64,000 nucleotides of DNA from Sulfurimonas sp. C5 (GCF_029872055.1 NZ_JARXNQ010000001.1:1-64000); one strand, 5' to 3'; counted from the stretch's first letter, positions 53,944 through 63,121 are shown. Notes: generated by a model not told the origin, from the sequence alone. Made by a program: numbers and translations.

Positions 53944-54231
53944 ATGGCAATTACAAAAAGAGTAACATTTATAGCTAAAGAGGGCAGTGAAGGAAAAATG
54001 AAAGAGCTCCTGGCTGCAATGGTAAAACCTAGTAAAGCTGAAAAAGGGTGTGTGTTTTACGAGATAGTGCAATATAAAGAGAATCCAAGAAAATTCATGG
54101 CAGTGGAAACTTGGGAAGATGAAGCTGCACTTGACGGACATAGAGCATCAGCTCATTATGCAGTATACAAATCATCATATGAACCGTATTGTGAAGATAA
54201 GTATACTAATGAATTAGAAGTTTTAGGATAA
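53944..54231 (+). CDS. ABM-domain protein (LsrG / quinol-monooxygenase-like)
   Basis: 95 residues forming one antibiotic-biosynthesis monooxygenase (ABM) domain: KRVTFIAKEGSEGKMKELL, GCVFYEIVQYKENP, FMAVETWEDEAALDGH and SAHYAVYKSS with the His typical of the fold. ABM proteins include LsrG, the phospho-AI-2 isomerase, and YgiN. Since an LsrK homologue lies two genes downstream, an LsrG-like role is a reasonable guess. GTG 53932 is an alternative start; neither has a clear ribosome site. The aldolase gene follows 3 bases later. Confidence 0.75.
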   Translation: MAITKRVTFIAKEGSEGKMKELLAAMVKPSKAEKGCVFYEIVQYKENPRKFMAVETWEDEAALDGHRASAHYAVYKSSYEPYCEDKYTNELEVLG

Positions 54232-54234
54232 AGA

Positions 54235-55398
54235 ATGAAAAATTTATGGGATGAGAAAGCGGCTGCAAAATGTGTGGATCAATTAGATTTTAGAGTATAT
54301 ACATCAAATCTTTTAGGTGCAAATGACGAGTTGGTATTGCACGGCGGTGGGAATACATCTGTAAAAATAGAAGATATCCTTTATGTCAAAGGAAGCGGCT
54401 GGGACCTAAGCAATATTCAAAGAGAAGGCTTCTCTCCCGTAAAACTGGATACTCTCTTAGAAATGGCTCAACTTGAAAAACTTAGTGACAGTGATATGGT
54501 GAACTTACAACGTGCAGCAATGACAGATAAAGAAGCACCAAATCCTTCTGTTGAGGCTATTTTACATGCGCTTATTCCATGTAAGTTTGTTGATCATACG
54601 CATGCAGATGCAGTTGTGACTATTTCAAACTCGAAAAATGGCAAAGAGTATATTGAAAAACTCTATCCAAATTTTTTAATAGTTGATTATGTGATGCCTG
54701 GATTTGTTTTAGCTCATAAAATATATGTGATGACAAAAGGGCTTGACTGGGATAGTATTGAGGGAATTATATTACATAATCACGGTATAATTACTTTTGA
54801 TGACGATGCGAAAAAGTCGTATGACAAGATGATTGAAGCAGTAACTAAAGCTGAAGAGTTTTTAGATGAAAATGCTGCACTTGAGATCCAAAGAAGTTAC
54901 GAGCACAGCGGTTGTGATATTGCAAAGATTACAAAAACTTTTTCTAAATACAAAGGATATGAAGTTCATATCAATATCAACCAGTCACCTTTGGCATCAT
55001 ATTATGCATCACAACCAAATTTAAAAGAGTTTGCATCCCGTGGTGTTTTAACACCTGAACATATCATTAGAACAAAAAGAGCACCGCTTGTGATGGAAGA
55101 TACAAATCTTGAAGCGGGAATTGAAAATTTCATTAAAGAGTATGAAGAATATTATATGCGTTATGAAAATGGTGAAATTATGCTGAACCCTGCACCAAAC
55201 TATATGATCATAAAAAATCTTGCCGTTATCTCTTTTGGCGCAACGAAAAAAGAGTCGGATATTGTCAATGATATTGTAGAACATACAATGAAGGCAGTAT
55301 TAAGAGCTGATAAACTTGGCGGCTACGTAAGTATTAGCGAAAAAGATAGTTTTGCTATGGAATACTGGGAATTAGAACAAGCAAAATTAAAAAAATAA
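54235..55398 (+). CDS. Class II aldolase, SDR-less form of the RhaD/YuxG-type protein
   Basis: 387 residues. The class II aldolase domain (about 5-235) has GGGNTS (37-42), Glu107 in PSVEAILH, and zinc ligands HTH (121-123) and HNHG (181-184). The following part (about 240-387) matches the linker of long bifunctional aldolase/short-chain dehydrogenases (TPEHIIRTKRAP, NPAPNYMI, GGYVSISEKDSF, EYWELEQAK) and stops where their dehydrogenase domain would begin. It probably cleaves a phosphorylated keto-sugar. Its stop overlaps the kinase start (TAATG), so its substrate is likely the kinase product. Confidence 0.78.
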   Translation: MKNLWDEKAAAKCVDQLDFRVYTSNLLGANDELVLHGGGNTSVKIEDILYVKGSGWDLSNIQREGFSPVKLDTLLEMAQLEKLSDSDMVNLQRAAMTDKEAPNPSVEAILHALIPCKFVDHTHADAVVTISNSKNGKEYIEKLYPNFLIVDYVMPGFVLAHKIYVMTKGLDWDSIEGIILHNHGIITFDDDAKKSYDKMIEAVTKAEEFLDENAALEIQRSYEHSGCDIAKITKTFSKYKGYEVHININQSPLASYYASQPNLKEFASRGVLTPEHIIRTKRAPLVMEDTNLEAGIENFIKEYEEYYMRYENGEIMLNPAPNYMIIKNLAVISFGATKKESDIVNDIVEHTMKAVLRADKLGGYVSISEKDSFAMEYWELEQAKLKK

Positions 55399-56963
55399 TG
55401 GAAAAGTATTTACTTGCCATAGATGCCGGAACAGGGAGTATCCGTGCGGTACTTTTTGATATTTTAGGAAATCAGCTTTGTGTTTCTCAGCAAGAGTGGA
55501 CACACTTGGAAGAAGAGGGTGTCCCTAACTCTATGAGTTTTGACTTTACAAAAAATTGGCAGTTCACTTGCAATTGTATCCAAGGTGTAATAGAAGCATC
55601 GAATGTGAATCCTGAAGATATTTTAGCTTTAAGTGCAACTAGTATGCGTGAGGGGATTGTCCTTTACGATAAAGATGGAAATGAGCTCTGGGGTGTAGCA
55701 AATGTAGATGCAAGAGCTTCAGAAGAAGTAAAATATTTAAAAGAAAATTTTCCGGAGATTGAAGAAAAATTTTACCAAACAAGTGGACAGACTTTTGCAC
55801 TTGGAGCACTTCCAAGGCTTTTATGGCTGAAAAACAATCGTCCTGATATTTATAAACAAGTAGCTTCTATCTCTATGATTGGAGATTGGATCTTGGCAAA
55901 ACTTTCTGGTGTAATCGCTAGTGATCCAAGTAATGGCGGTACTACGGGAATATTTAGCTTGTCTGATCGAACTTGGGATAGTTATATGGCTCAAAGCATA
56001 GGATTAAAAGATGATATTTTTCCAAAAGTGTATGAAGTTGGAGAAGTTCTAGGCAATGTAACGAAAAAAGCTTCTCAAGAGACATCTTTATCAGAAACTA
56101 CAAAAGTTGTGATGGGCGGTGGAGATGTTCAATTGGGCTCTGCCGGACTCGGTGTTGTAAAAGAGGGTGATGTAGCAGTTTTAGGCGGCAGTTTTTGGCA
56201 ACAGGTTGTGAACATTAGTTCATATGTAAAACCGCCTAAAGATATGAGTCTGCGTGTAAATCCTCATGTAGTAAATGGTCTTTCGCAAGCTGAGGGGATT
56301 ACATTTTTCTCTGGACTAATCATGCGCTGGTTTAGAGATGCTTTTTGTGATTTGGAAAAGTTAGAAGCAGAAAAAGAAAATAGAGATGTCTATGAACTTT
56401 TAGAAGAAAAAGCTAAAAATGTACCTGCCGGTTCTTACGGGATATTACCAATTTTTTCAGATGCTATGAAATACGGAAAATGGTACCATGCAGCTCCAAG
56501 CTTTTTAAACTTGAATATTGACAGTACTAAATCAAATAAAATTTCAATGTTTCGATCACTGGAAGAAAATGCCGCAATAGTTTCAAGTATTAATTTGGAA
56601 AATATAAAAAAATTTAGCGGTGTAGAATTTGATACTATTGTTTTTGCTGGCGGTGCAAGTAAAGGTACTCTATGGTCACAGATCTTAGCAGACGTGACCG
56701 GATATACGGTAAAAATTCCAAAAGTGACTGAGGCAACTGCACTTGGTGCTGCTATGGCGGCAGGTGTTGGGGCTGAAATATATGAAAACTTAGTAGTGGC
56801 ATCAGAAAAATTGGTTCAATGGGACAAAACATATACTCCTAACTTTGAAAATAAAAAAGTTTATGATGAGCTAAAAGAAAAATGGCAAAGTGCTTATGAA
56901 GAGCAATTAAAGCTAGTTGATGATAATATCACGACTTCTATGTGGAAAGCTCCTGGAGTATAA
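55398..56963 (+). CDS. lsrK: Autoinducer-2 kinase (FGGY family)
   Basis: 521 residues, FGGY carbohydrate-kinase fold. It matches E. coli LsrK as I remember it along the whole length: DAGTGSIRAVLFD (9-21), SMREGIVLY, NVDARAS, GGGDVQLGSAGLG (240-252) with the likely catalytic Asp243, GGSFWQQVVN, RVNPHVV, RWFRDAFC, FAGGASKGTLWSQILADV, and the ending TTSMWKAPG. LsrK phosphorylates AI-2 (DPD) in the cytoplasm. No lsrACDB, lsrR or lsrF is nearby. Another five-carbon keto-sugar as substrate is possible. Confidence 0.83.
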   Translation: MEKYLLAIDAGTGSIRAVLFDILGNQLCVSQQEWTHLEEEGVPNSMSFDFTKNWQFTCNCIQGVIEASNVNPEDILALSATSMREGIVLYDKDGNELWGVANVDARASEEVKYLKENFPEIEEKFYQTSGQTFALGALPRLLWLKNNRPDIYKQVASISMIGDWILAKLSGVIASDPSNGGTTGIFSLSDRTWDSYMAQSIGLKDDIFPKVYEVGEVLGNVTKKASQETSLSETTKVVMGGGDVQLGSAGLGVVKEGDVAVLGGSFWQQVVNISSYVKPPKDMSLRVNPHVVNGLSQAEGITFFSGLIMRWFRDAFCDLEKLEAEKENRDVYELLEEKAKNVPAGSYGILPIFSDAMKYGKWYHAAPSFLNLNIDSTKSNKISMFRSLEENAAIVSSINLENIKKFSGVEFDTIVFAGGASKGTLWSQILADVTGYTVKIPKVTEATALGAAMAAGVGAEIYENLVVASEKLVQWDKTYTPNFENKKVYDELKEKWQSAYEEQLKLVDDNITTSMWKAPGV

Positions 56964-57012
56964 CAGGACTTCTCGAAATTATTAAATATTTAGAAAAAAA
57001 GAATGAGCAAGA

Positions 57013-58047
57013 ATGGATAGAATAGATTTTAATACAGCACTAAAACTTTACGATGAAGATCTCTTTGTTTTAGGGGAAATGGCAGATAAAAAACGTAAAG
57101 AGCTTCATGGCAATAAAACATATTTTAATATTAACCGCCATATTAATCCGACAAATATTTGTGCTGATGTATGTAAATTTTGTGCCTATGCTGCCAATAG
57201 AAAAAATCCAAATCCTTATACAATGACACATGAAGAGATTATGGAAATTGTAGATAAGATTGTAGAAGATGGTGTAAAAGAGGTTCATATTGTTTCAGCT
57301 CATAACCCAGATACTGGAATAGAGTGGTATCTTGATATATTTAAAAAGATTAAAGATAAATATCCACAATTACATGTAAAGGCACTAACTGCAGCAGAAG
57401 TAGACTTTTTAGCACGTCATTACGGAAAAACATACGATGAAATTTTAGATATGATGGTTGATGCTGGAGTAGATTCTATGCCAGGCGGTGGAGCAGAGAT
57501 TTTTGATGAAAAAGTGCGTGATTATATTTGTAAAGGGAAAGTAACATCCGATCAATGGATAGAGATCCATAAAAAATGGCATGAACGCGGTAAAAAATCA
57601 AATGTAACGATGCTGTTTGGTCATGTAGAGAATCGTGAGCACAGAATAGATCATATGATGCGTATCCGTGCATTACAAGATCAAACAGGTGGATTTAACT
57701 GCTTTATCCCACTTGTGTATCAAACAGAAAACAATTACCTGAAAATTGAACATCCGATTACAGCAGATGAGGTACTTCGTACTATGGCTATTTCTCGCCT
57801 TGTTCTTGATAACGTACCGAATTTAAAAGCATACTGGGTGACTTCTACCGTAAATCTTGCACTTGTTGCTCAAGAGTTCGGAGCAAATGACTTAGACGGG
57901 ACTATTCAAAAAGAGTCTATCAATTCAGCTGCTGGAGCAAAGAGTGCTAACGGAATCGAATTAGACGAGTTCGTAGGCCTTATTAAAGATAGCGGGTTTA
58001 CACCTGTCGAGAGAGACAGTATATATAATGAAATTAAGGTGTGGTAA
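57013..58047 (+). CDS. mqnE: Aminofutalosine synthase (radical SAM)
   Basis: 344 residues. Cluster motif C50-x3-C54-x2-C57 (CADVCKFC). The segments MPGGGAEIFDEKVRDYIC, SNVTMLFGHVEN, QDQTGGFNCFIPL and LKAYWV with FGANDLDGT identify MqnE, not the related MqnC or CofH. It joins SAM-derived adenosyl to the carboxyvinyloxybenzoate made by MqnA, for menaquinone. It is shorter at the C-terminus than some homologues but complete. It follows lsrK after 49 bases and abuts the next glycosyltransferase gene. Confidence 0.92.
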   Translation: MDRIDFNTALKLYDEDLFVLGEMADKKRKELHGNKTYFNINRHINPTNICADVCKFCAYAANRKNPNPYTMTHEEIMEIVDKIVEDGVKEVHIVSAHNPDTGIEWYLDIFKKIKDKYPQLHVKALTAAEVDFLARHYGKTYDEILDMMVDAGVDSMPGGGAEIFDEKVRDYICKGKVTSDQWIEIHKKWHERGKKSNVTMLFGHVENREHRIDHMMRIRALQDQTGGFNCFIPLVYQTENNYLKIEHPITADEVLRTMAISRLVLDNVPNLKAYWVTSTVNLALVAQEFGANDLDGTIQKESINSAAGAKSANGIELDEFVGLIKDSGFTPVERDSIYNEIKVW

Positions 58048-58869
58048 TTGGAGATAACAGTTGTTATCCCTACATTTAACCGCTATGAACTTTTAAAAAG
58101 AGCAGTACAATCTGTTCTTCAACAAACTTTTCAAGCTAAAGAGATTATTGTTGTAGATGACGGTTCTACCGATGATACTTCAAGAATTCAAAATGATTTT
58201 CCTCAAATAAAATATATATATCAAGAGAATAAAGGGGTTTCTAGTGCTAGAAATCTTGGGATACAACATGCAGTATATGATTGGATTGCATTTTTGGATT
58301 CTGATGATAGATTTGTAGAGGAAAAATTAGAAAAACAAGTTGATTTTCATCAATCAAATTTAGACTGTCTAGTAAGTTATACTGATGAAATATGGATTCG
58401 GAATAATCAAGAAATAAAAATTCCAAAAAAATTTCAAAAAATCGGTCAACATGTTTTTGAAGAAAATATAGCTTACTGCAATATTGCCCCATCGTCAGTA
58501 CTTATACACAAAAATGTTTTTGAAAAAGTCGGTTATTTCGATGAAGCTTTAGAAGTATGTGAAGATTATGATTTGTGGTTAAGAATTTCTTTACAATTTC
58601 AAATTGCCTTAGTTAATGAGAAGTTGATTAGAAAATATGCGGGACATGATGATCAGCTTAGTTTTAAACATTGGGGAATGGACCGTTTTCGTATAGCTAC
58701 TTTGGAAAAATTATTACATTTAACAACAGATCAGAAAAAAATAGAAAAAATTAATCATGAACTGTTAAAAAAGTACCAATTATTATTAAAAGGTGCAATC
58801 AAATATGATAAAATACACAACATTTCAATCTACAGGAAAAAACTTGAACAGCTTAACAAGAGAGACTAA
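58048..58869 (+). CDS. Family 2 glycosyltransferase beside pglB
   Basis: 273 residues, GT-A fold: ITVVIPTFNRYELL, VDDGSTDDTS, and FLDSDDRF as the DxD site; a C-terminal helical tail follows EDYDLWLRIS. It starts at TTG 58048, the base after the mqnE stop, with AAGGTG about 8 bases before it. By location it likely builds the lipid-linked glycan used by PglB, but the sugar is not readable. Its last 26 bases overlap pglB. Confidence 0.84.
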   Translation: MEITVVIPTFNRYELLKRAVQSVLQQTFQAKEIIVVDDGSTDDTSRIQNDFPQIKYIYQENKGVSSARNLGIQHAVYDWIAFLDSDDRFVEEKLEKQVDFHQSNLDCLVSYTDEIWIRNNQEIKIPKKFQKIGQHVFEENIAYCNIAPSSVLIHKNVFEKVGYFDEALEVCEDYDLWLRISLQFQIALVNEKLIRKYAGHDDQLSFKHWGMDRFRIATLEKLLHLTTDQKKIEKINHELLKKYQLLLKGAIKYDKIHNISIYRKKLEQLNKRD

Positions 58870-60979
58870 ACTTACAATATTTTATATCCTGTTAGCATTT
58901 ATATTTTCAGTATCTATGAGAATGATTTGGGTATATCAGTTCAATGACTTCACTCCATTTAAATACAATGACCAGTTTATGATTAACACAAACGATGGTT
59001 ATTTGTGGGCAGAGGGTGCAAGAGATATTCTTGGTAATACTGTGTATAGGGAGGGGATAGATCAAACACCTGTTACAAGTGCCCCTTCTATACTTACAGC
59101 ACTTTTTGCTAAAGTTTTACCATTTTCTTTTGAAAGTATTATATTCTATCTACCGGTTTTTCTCTCATCTTTAATTGTAATTCCTATTATTCTTATTGCA
59201 AAGCTTCTTAAAAATTTAGAGATGGGGCTTATTGCGGCAATGCTTGCATCAATTGCATGGAGTTATTATAACCGTACAATGGCAGGATATTATGATACTG
59301 ATATGCTTAATATTGTTCTTCCAATGTTTTTGCTATGGTCTATCATATGGGCTGTAAAAACAAACCAAAATATTTATCTTTTTTTGACTGCTTTAGATAT
59401 TTTACTATATCGTTTGTGGTATCCTCAAAGTTACTCTTTGGAATTTGCATTTTTTGGACTTATATTAGCATATACACTTCTCTTTGACCGTAAAAATATT
59501 TTTAACTATAAACTGCTGGCTATTATGATGTTTGCTATGATGGGACTTGATGGTTATACACGTCTGGCATTGGTGGCAATTTCATATTATATTTTTACAC
59601 AAGAGAAGTTTAATAAATATGGGTATTATCTTTTAGGTATTGCTGTTATTACTTTTTTTGTTACAGGTGGTTTTAATCCGATTTGGATGCAGTTAAAAGG
59701 ATATGTCTTCAGTGAAAGCGTAAGTGTAGAACAAGAAGGCTTAGGACTCCACTTTTTTACAGTCATGCAAACTGTAAGAGAAGCTGGGAAAATTCCATTT
59801 GAAATGTTTGCCAACCGTATCAGTGGGCATACTTTAGTATTTATTATATCCTTTATCGGATATCTATACTTACTTTTCAAACATAGAATAATGCTGTTGT
59901 CACTTCCTCTTGTAGGGCTTGGCTTTTTAGCCTATATTGGAGGATTAAGATTTACAATCTATGCTGTACCTATCTTGGCTTTTGGTGTGGCATTTTTAAT
60001 TACTGAGATTGCTGCAAAACTTCCAACCACTAAGTTGAAATTTCTTGCAATGATAGCCTTAACATTAGTAATGTTATATCCAAATTATAAGCATATAGAT
60101 TCGTATAAAATACCGACTGTATTTAATAATGATGAGGTAGATGTTTTGAAACAACTCTCTCAAATTGCAACACCAAATGATTATACTGTAGCCTGGTGGG
60201 ATTACGGATACCCAATTAGATATTATGCAAATACACAAACTTTAATTGACGGTGGAAAACATAGTGGTGCTGTTAACTTTCCTGTGAGTTTTATATTAAC
60301 ACATCCTCAAGATGTTGCAGCGAAAATGGCACGTTTAGATGTGGAATACACTGAAAAAAATTTAATGAGAAATAAAAAAATTAAAGATGGAGAACTCGAA
60401 GGTAATGTCTCTACAATATCGAATATTGAACAAATGACAAGAGATTATGGATTTAAAGATACTAATCAATTCTTAGCATCTTTAAAACAAGATATAAAGT
60501 TACCTGTGCAAACAACAGATATATATTTATACCTACCATTTAGAATGACAAATATTTATCCAACAATTACATATTTTTCAAATCTCAATCTAATGAATGG
60601 AGTAAAATACCAAGATCCTTTTTTCTATATGAGTAGAAATTTTCAAGAGATTGGCAATAAAATAGTGTTGGGAGAAAATATATTTTTAGATAAATCTAAT
60701 TTAAGCATTACTATCGGAAATAAATCAGTACCTATTAGAAGATTTGTTAGAACTGCTTATTCTCAAGATAAAAAACTTCATGTTCAATCTCAGCTTGTTA
60801 ATTTTACATCAAATATGAATCTTATATATTTGGCTTCTTATAATGTTTTTATAGTTTTAGATGAAGCAACATACAATTCGACTTTTGTTCAGTTATTTAT
60901 TTTGGAAAACTATGATAAAGAGCTTTATGATATGGTTATTAATACTCCAGGTGCAAAAGTATTTAAATTAAAAATATAA
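58844..60979 (+). CDS. pglB: Oligosaccharyltransferase for N-linked protein glycosylation
   Basis: About 712 residues, STT3 family. Thirteen or so membrane helices (to about 425), then a periplasmic domain with the WWDYG motif followed by PIRYY. NDGYLWAEGARD and YYDTDM hold the metal-binding acids, and the protein ends KVFKLKI as does Campylobacter PglB. It moves a lipid-linked oligosaccharide to Asn in sequons. TTG 58844 is chosen as start: AGGA is 6 bases upstream and the distance to the first helix matches C. jejuni PglB. GTG 58793 and ATG 58805 are longer alternatives. Confidence 0.93.
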   Translation: MNSLTRETKLTIFYILLAFIFSVSMRMIWVYQFNDFTPFKYNDQFMINTNDGYLWAEGARDILGNTVYREGIDQTPVTSAPSILTALFAKVLPFSFESIIFYLPVFLSSLIVIPIILIAKLLKNLEMGLIAAMLASIAWSYYNRTMAGYYDTDMLNIVLPMFLLWSIIWAVKTNQNIYLFLTALDILLYRLWYPQSYSLEFAFFGLILAYTLLFDRKNIFNYKLLAIMMFAMMGLDGYTRLALVAISYYIFTQEKFNKYGYYLLGIAVITFFVTGGFNPIWMQLKGYVFSESVSVEQEGLGLHFFTVMQTVREAGKIPFEMFANRISGHTLVFIISFIGYLYLLFKHRIMLLSLPLVGLGFLAYIGGLRFTIYAVPILAFGVAFLITEIAAKLPTTKLKFLAMIALTLVMLYPNYKHIDSYKIPTVFNNDEVDVLKQLSQIATPNDYTVAWWDYGYPIRYYANTQTLIDGGKHSGAVNFPVSFILTHPQDVAAKMARLDVEYTEKNLMRNKKIKDGELEGNVSTISNIEQMTRDYGFKDTNQFLASLKQDIKLPVQTTDIYLYLPFRMTNIYPTITYFSNLNLMNGVKYQDPFFYMSRNFQEIGNKIVLGENIFLDKSNLSITIGNKSVPIRRFVRTAYSQDKKLHVQSQLVNFTSNMNLIYLASYNVFIVLDEATYNSTFVQLFILENYDKELYDMVINTPGAKVFKLKI

Positions 60980-60990
60980 AGGTAAAACGT

Positions 60991-61836
60991 ATGCAGAAGA
61001 ACCACACTATAAGAAAATGTTTATTCCCGGCAGCAGGCTATGGTACAAGGTTTTTACCAGCAACAAAAGCAATGCCAAAAGAGATGTTGCCAATATTAAC
61101 AAAACCTCTTATTCAATATGGTGTAGAAGAAGCTATGGAAGCTGGATGTGATGTTATGGCAATCATCACAGGACGCGGAAAACGTGCAATCACAGACCAT
61201 TTTGATATATCTTATGAGCTTGAGCATCAAATCAAAGGTTCTTCAAAAGAGAAAATGTTAGATGGAATTCGACATATAATTAAACATTGTACTTTTACGT
61301 ATACACGTCAAAATGAGATGAAGGGTTTAGGTGATGCTATTTACAAAGGGAATGTACTAGTAGGATTTGCCAACCCTTTTGCTGTTGTTTTAGCAGATGA
61401 TTTATGTGTCAATCCAGATGGTGATGGTGTATTAAAGCAAATGGTCAAACTATATGAAAAATATAAATGCTGTATAGTAGCTACTATGGAAGTTCCTAAT
61501 GAAGAGGTACATAAATATGGTGTTATTGAAGGCAGTGAAATAGAAGATAGCGTGTTTATGGTTTCAAATATGGTTGAAAAACCAGATAATGATAAAGCGC
61601 CTTCTAATCAGGCAGTAATAGGACGTTATATCTTAACACCAGATATTTTTGATGTAATTCAAAATACAAAACCTGGGAAAAACGGCGAACTGCAAATTAC
61701 CGATGCTCTGTGTCAACAAGCAAAAAACGGTATGGTAATAGCATATCAGTTTAAAGGCAAACGTTTTGATTGTGGCAGTGTAGAGGGATTTGTAGAAGCG
61801 ACAAACTATTTTTATAACCAAGAGAAAGGAAAATAA
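60991..61836 (+). CDS. galU: UTP-glucose-1-phosphate uridylyltransferase
   Basis: 281 residues making UDP-glucose. CLFPAAGYGTRFLPATKA and the following PKEMLPI are the GalU signature; VEKPDNDKAPSN and RFDCGSVEGFVEA are also typical. AAAGG precedes the ATG, 11 bases after pglB. pgi follows 4 bases later; the galU-pgi pair also occurs, as I recall, in C. jejuni. It supplies sugar nucleotide for glycan and LPS synthesis. Confidence 0.95.
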   Translation: MQKNHTIRKCLFPAAGYGTRFLPATKAMPKEMLPILTKPLIQYGVEEAMEAGCDVMAIITGRGKRAITDHFDISYELEHQIKGSSKEKMLDGIRHIIKHCTFTYTRQNEMKGLGDAIYKGNVLVGFANPFAVVLADDLCVNPDGDGVLKQMVKLYEKYKCCIVATMEVPNEEVHKYGVIEGSEIEDSVFMVSNMVEKPDNDKAPSNQAVIGRYILTPDIFDVIQNTKPGKNGELQITDALCQQAKNGMVIAYQFKGKRFDCGSVEGFVEATNYFYNQEKGK

Positions 61837-61840
61837 AGTT

Positions 61841-63049
61841 ATGCACTATAAACATAATTTTAATCCAACAATATCAGATGAAGAGATTTTTGAAAAAATT
61901 GTAGCAGAAAAAGAAGATATAGGATATTATTCTCTTCCTTTACAAGATTCGTCAACGTATAAAGAATATGCACAAACGGTTAAACAAAAGAATATAGTTG
62001 TAATAGGTATTGGCGGAAGTACATTAGGTACATATGCCATTTATAAATATCTTAAACATTCAAAAAAATTAGATAAAAAACTTTATTTTTTAGAAACAAC
62101 TGATCCAATCGATATTCAATCAAAATTAGAGCAAGTAGAACTAGAAGATACATTGTTTATCGTAATTTCAAAATCTGGAACAACAGTTGAAACAGTATCA
62201 ATTTTTAAATATGTACATTCCCTTGTAAAAATTGATCATAATAATTGTGTGGTAGTTACGGAAAATGATTCAAAACTAAGAAAATATGCGGATGCAAATG
62301 GGATGAAAAGTTTTGAAATTCCTAAAAATGTTGGTGGAAGATTTTCCGTATTTTCAGCAGTGGGGCTATTACCTTTAGCAATAGTAGGTATTAATATCGA
62401 TGATATTTTAAAAGGTGCAAAGCTAGTACATGATTCATTCTTCAGTCAAAGAAGTTTTTATTCACGTTTAATTAATAAAGCAAGATTTTTAGTTGAATAT
62501 AAAAATAGTTTTAATGTTAATGTCGTATTTTCTTATTCTTCACGTTTAGAAGGGTTTAACAAATGGTATATCCAGTTATGGGGTGAGTCTTTAGGAAAAG
62601 TCGATATTAATTCAACAAGACAGGGATTGACACCAATAGGTATTATAGGACCGATAGATCAGCACTCGTTCTTACAACTTATTATCGAAGGTAAAAGAGA
62701 TAAAACTGTTACAGTAATCAAAGTAGAGAATTTTTCTAATGATCTAAAAATACCATCTGTAAATTTAGAAGGTTTAGAAGAATTAAATTATCTGGATGAC
62801 TTAGAGTTTTCTTCTTTAATTAATAAACAAGCTGACGCTACAATAGAATCAATAAATGCATTAAACGATATACCATGTGATGTGATTACAATTGACGGTA
62901 TGTGCGAAAGTGCTATTGCATCACTAATGTATGAGTATGAACTATTAACATCATTATGTGCTAAATTTATGTATATAAACGCATACGATCAGCCTGGTGT
63001 TGAAAGTGGTAAAAAAATTCTCAAAGAAAAACTTATACAAAAAAAATAA
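61841..63049 (+). CDS. pgi: Glucose-6-phosphate isomerase, short form
   Basis: 402 residues, the compact class seen in Campylobacterota, against about 550 in E. coli. SIS-fold signatures IGIGGSTLGTYA, SKSGTTVET and NVGGRFSVFSAVGLLP are present, and the C-terminal YDQPGVESGK contains the conserved Gln/Gly pair. It interconverts glucose-6-phosphate and fructose-6-phosphate, linking gluconeogenesis with galU and glmS. It closes the co-directional run that began at 53944. Confidence 0.95.
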   Translation: MHYKHNFNPTISDEEIFEKIVAEKEDIGYYSLPLQDSSTYKEYAQTVKQKNIVVIGIGGSTLGTYAIYKYLKHSKKLDKKLYFLETTDPIDIQSKLEQVELEDTLFIVISKSGTTVETVSIFKYVHSLVKIDHNNCVVVTENDSKLRKYADANGMKSFEIPKNVGGRFSVFSAVGLLPLAIVGINIDDILKGAKLVHDSFFSQRSFYSRLINKARFLVEYKNSFNVNVVFSYSSRLEGFNKWYIQLWGESLGKVDINSTRQGLTPIGIIGPIDQHSFLQLIIEGKRDKTVTVIKVENFSNDLKIPSVNLEGLEELNYLDDLEFSSLINKQADATIESINALNDIPCDVITIDGMCESAIASLMYEYELLTSLCAKFMYINAYDQPGVESGKKILKEKLIQKK

Positions 63050-63087
63050 CAAATTGCAATATTTTTACTGTTAAAGGCAAAAAATAT

Positions 63088-63093
63088 TATAAT
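63088..63093 (+). promoter_or_regulatory. -10 element of the ComEA-like gene
   Basis: Perfect TATAAT in AAAATATTATAATAAACC, 28 bases before the ATG at 63122, in the 72-base gap after pgi. Confidence 0.5.
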
Positions 63094-63121
63094 AAACCAG
63101 ATTTTAACAAAAAGGAATAAA

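Noticed and set aside
58793-58843. Longer PglB start at GTG 58793 or ATG 58805
   Set aside because: Adds up to 17 residues beyond the expected length before the first helix; TTG 58844 has better AGGA spacing. Not fully excluded.
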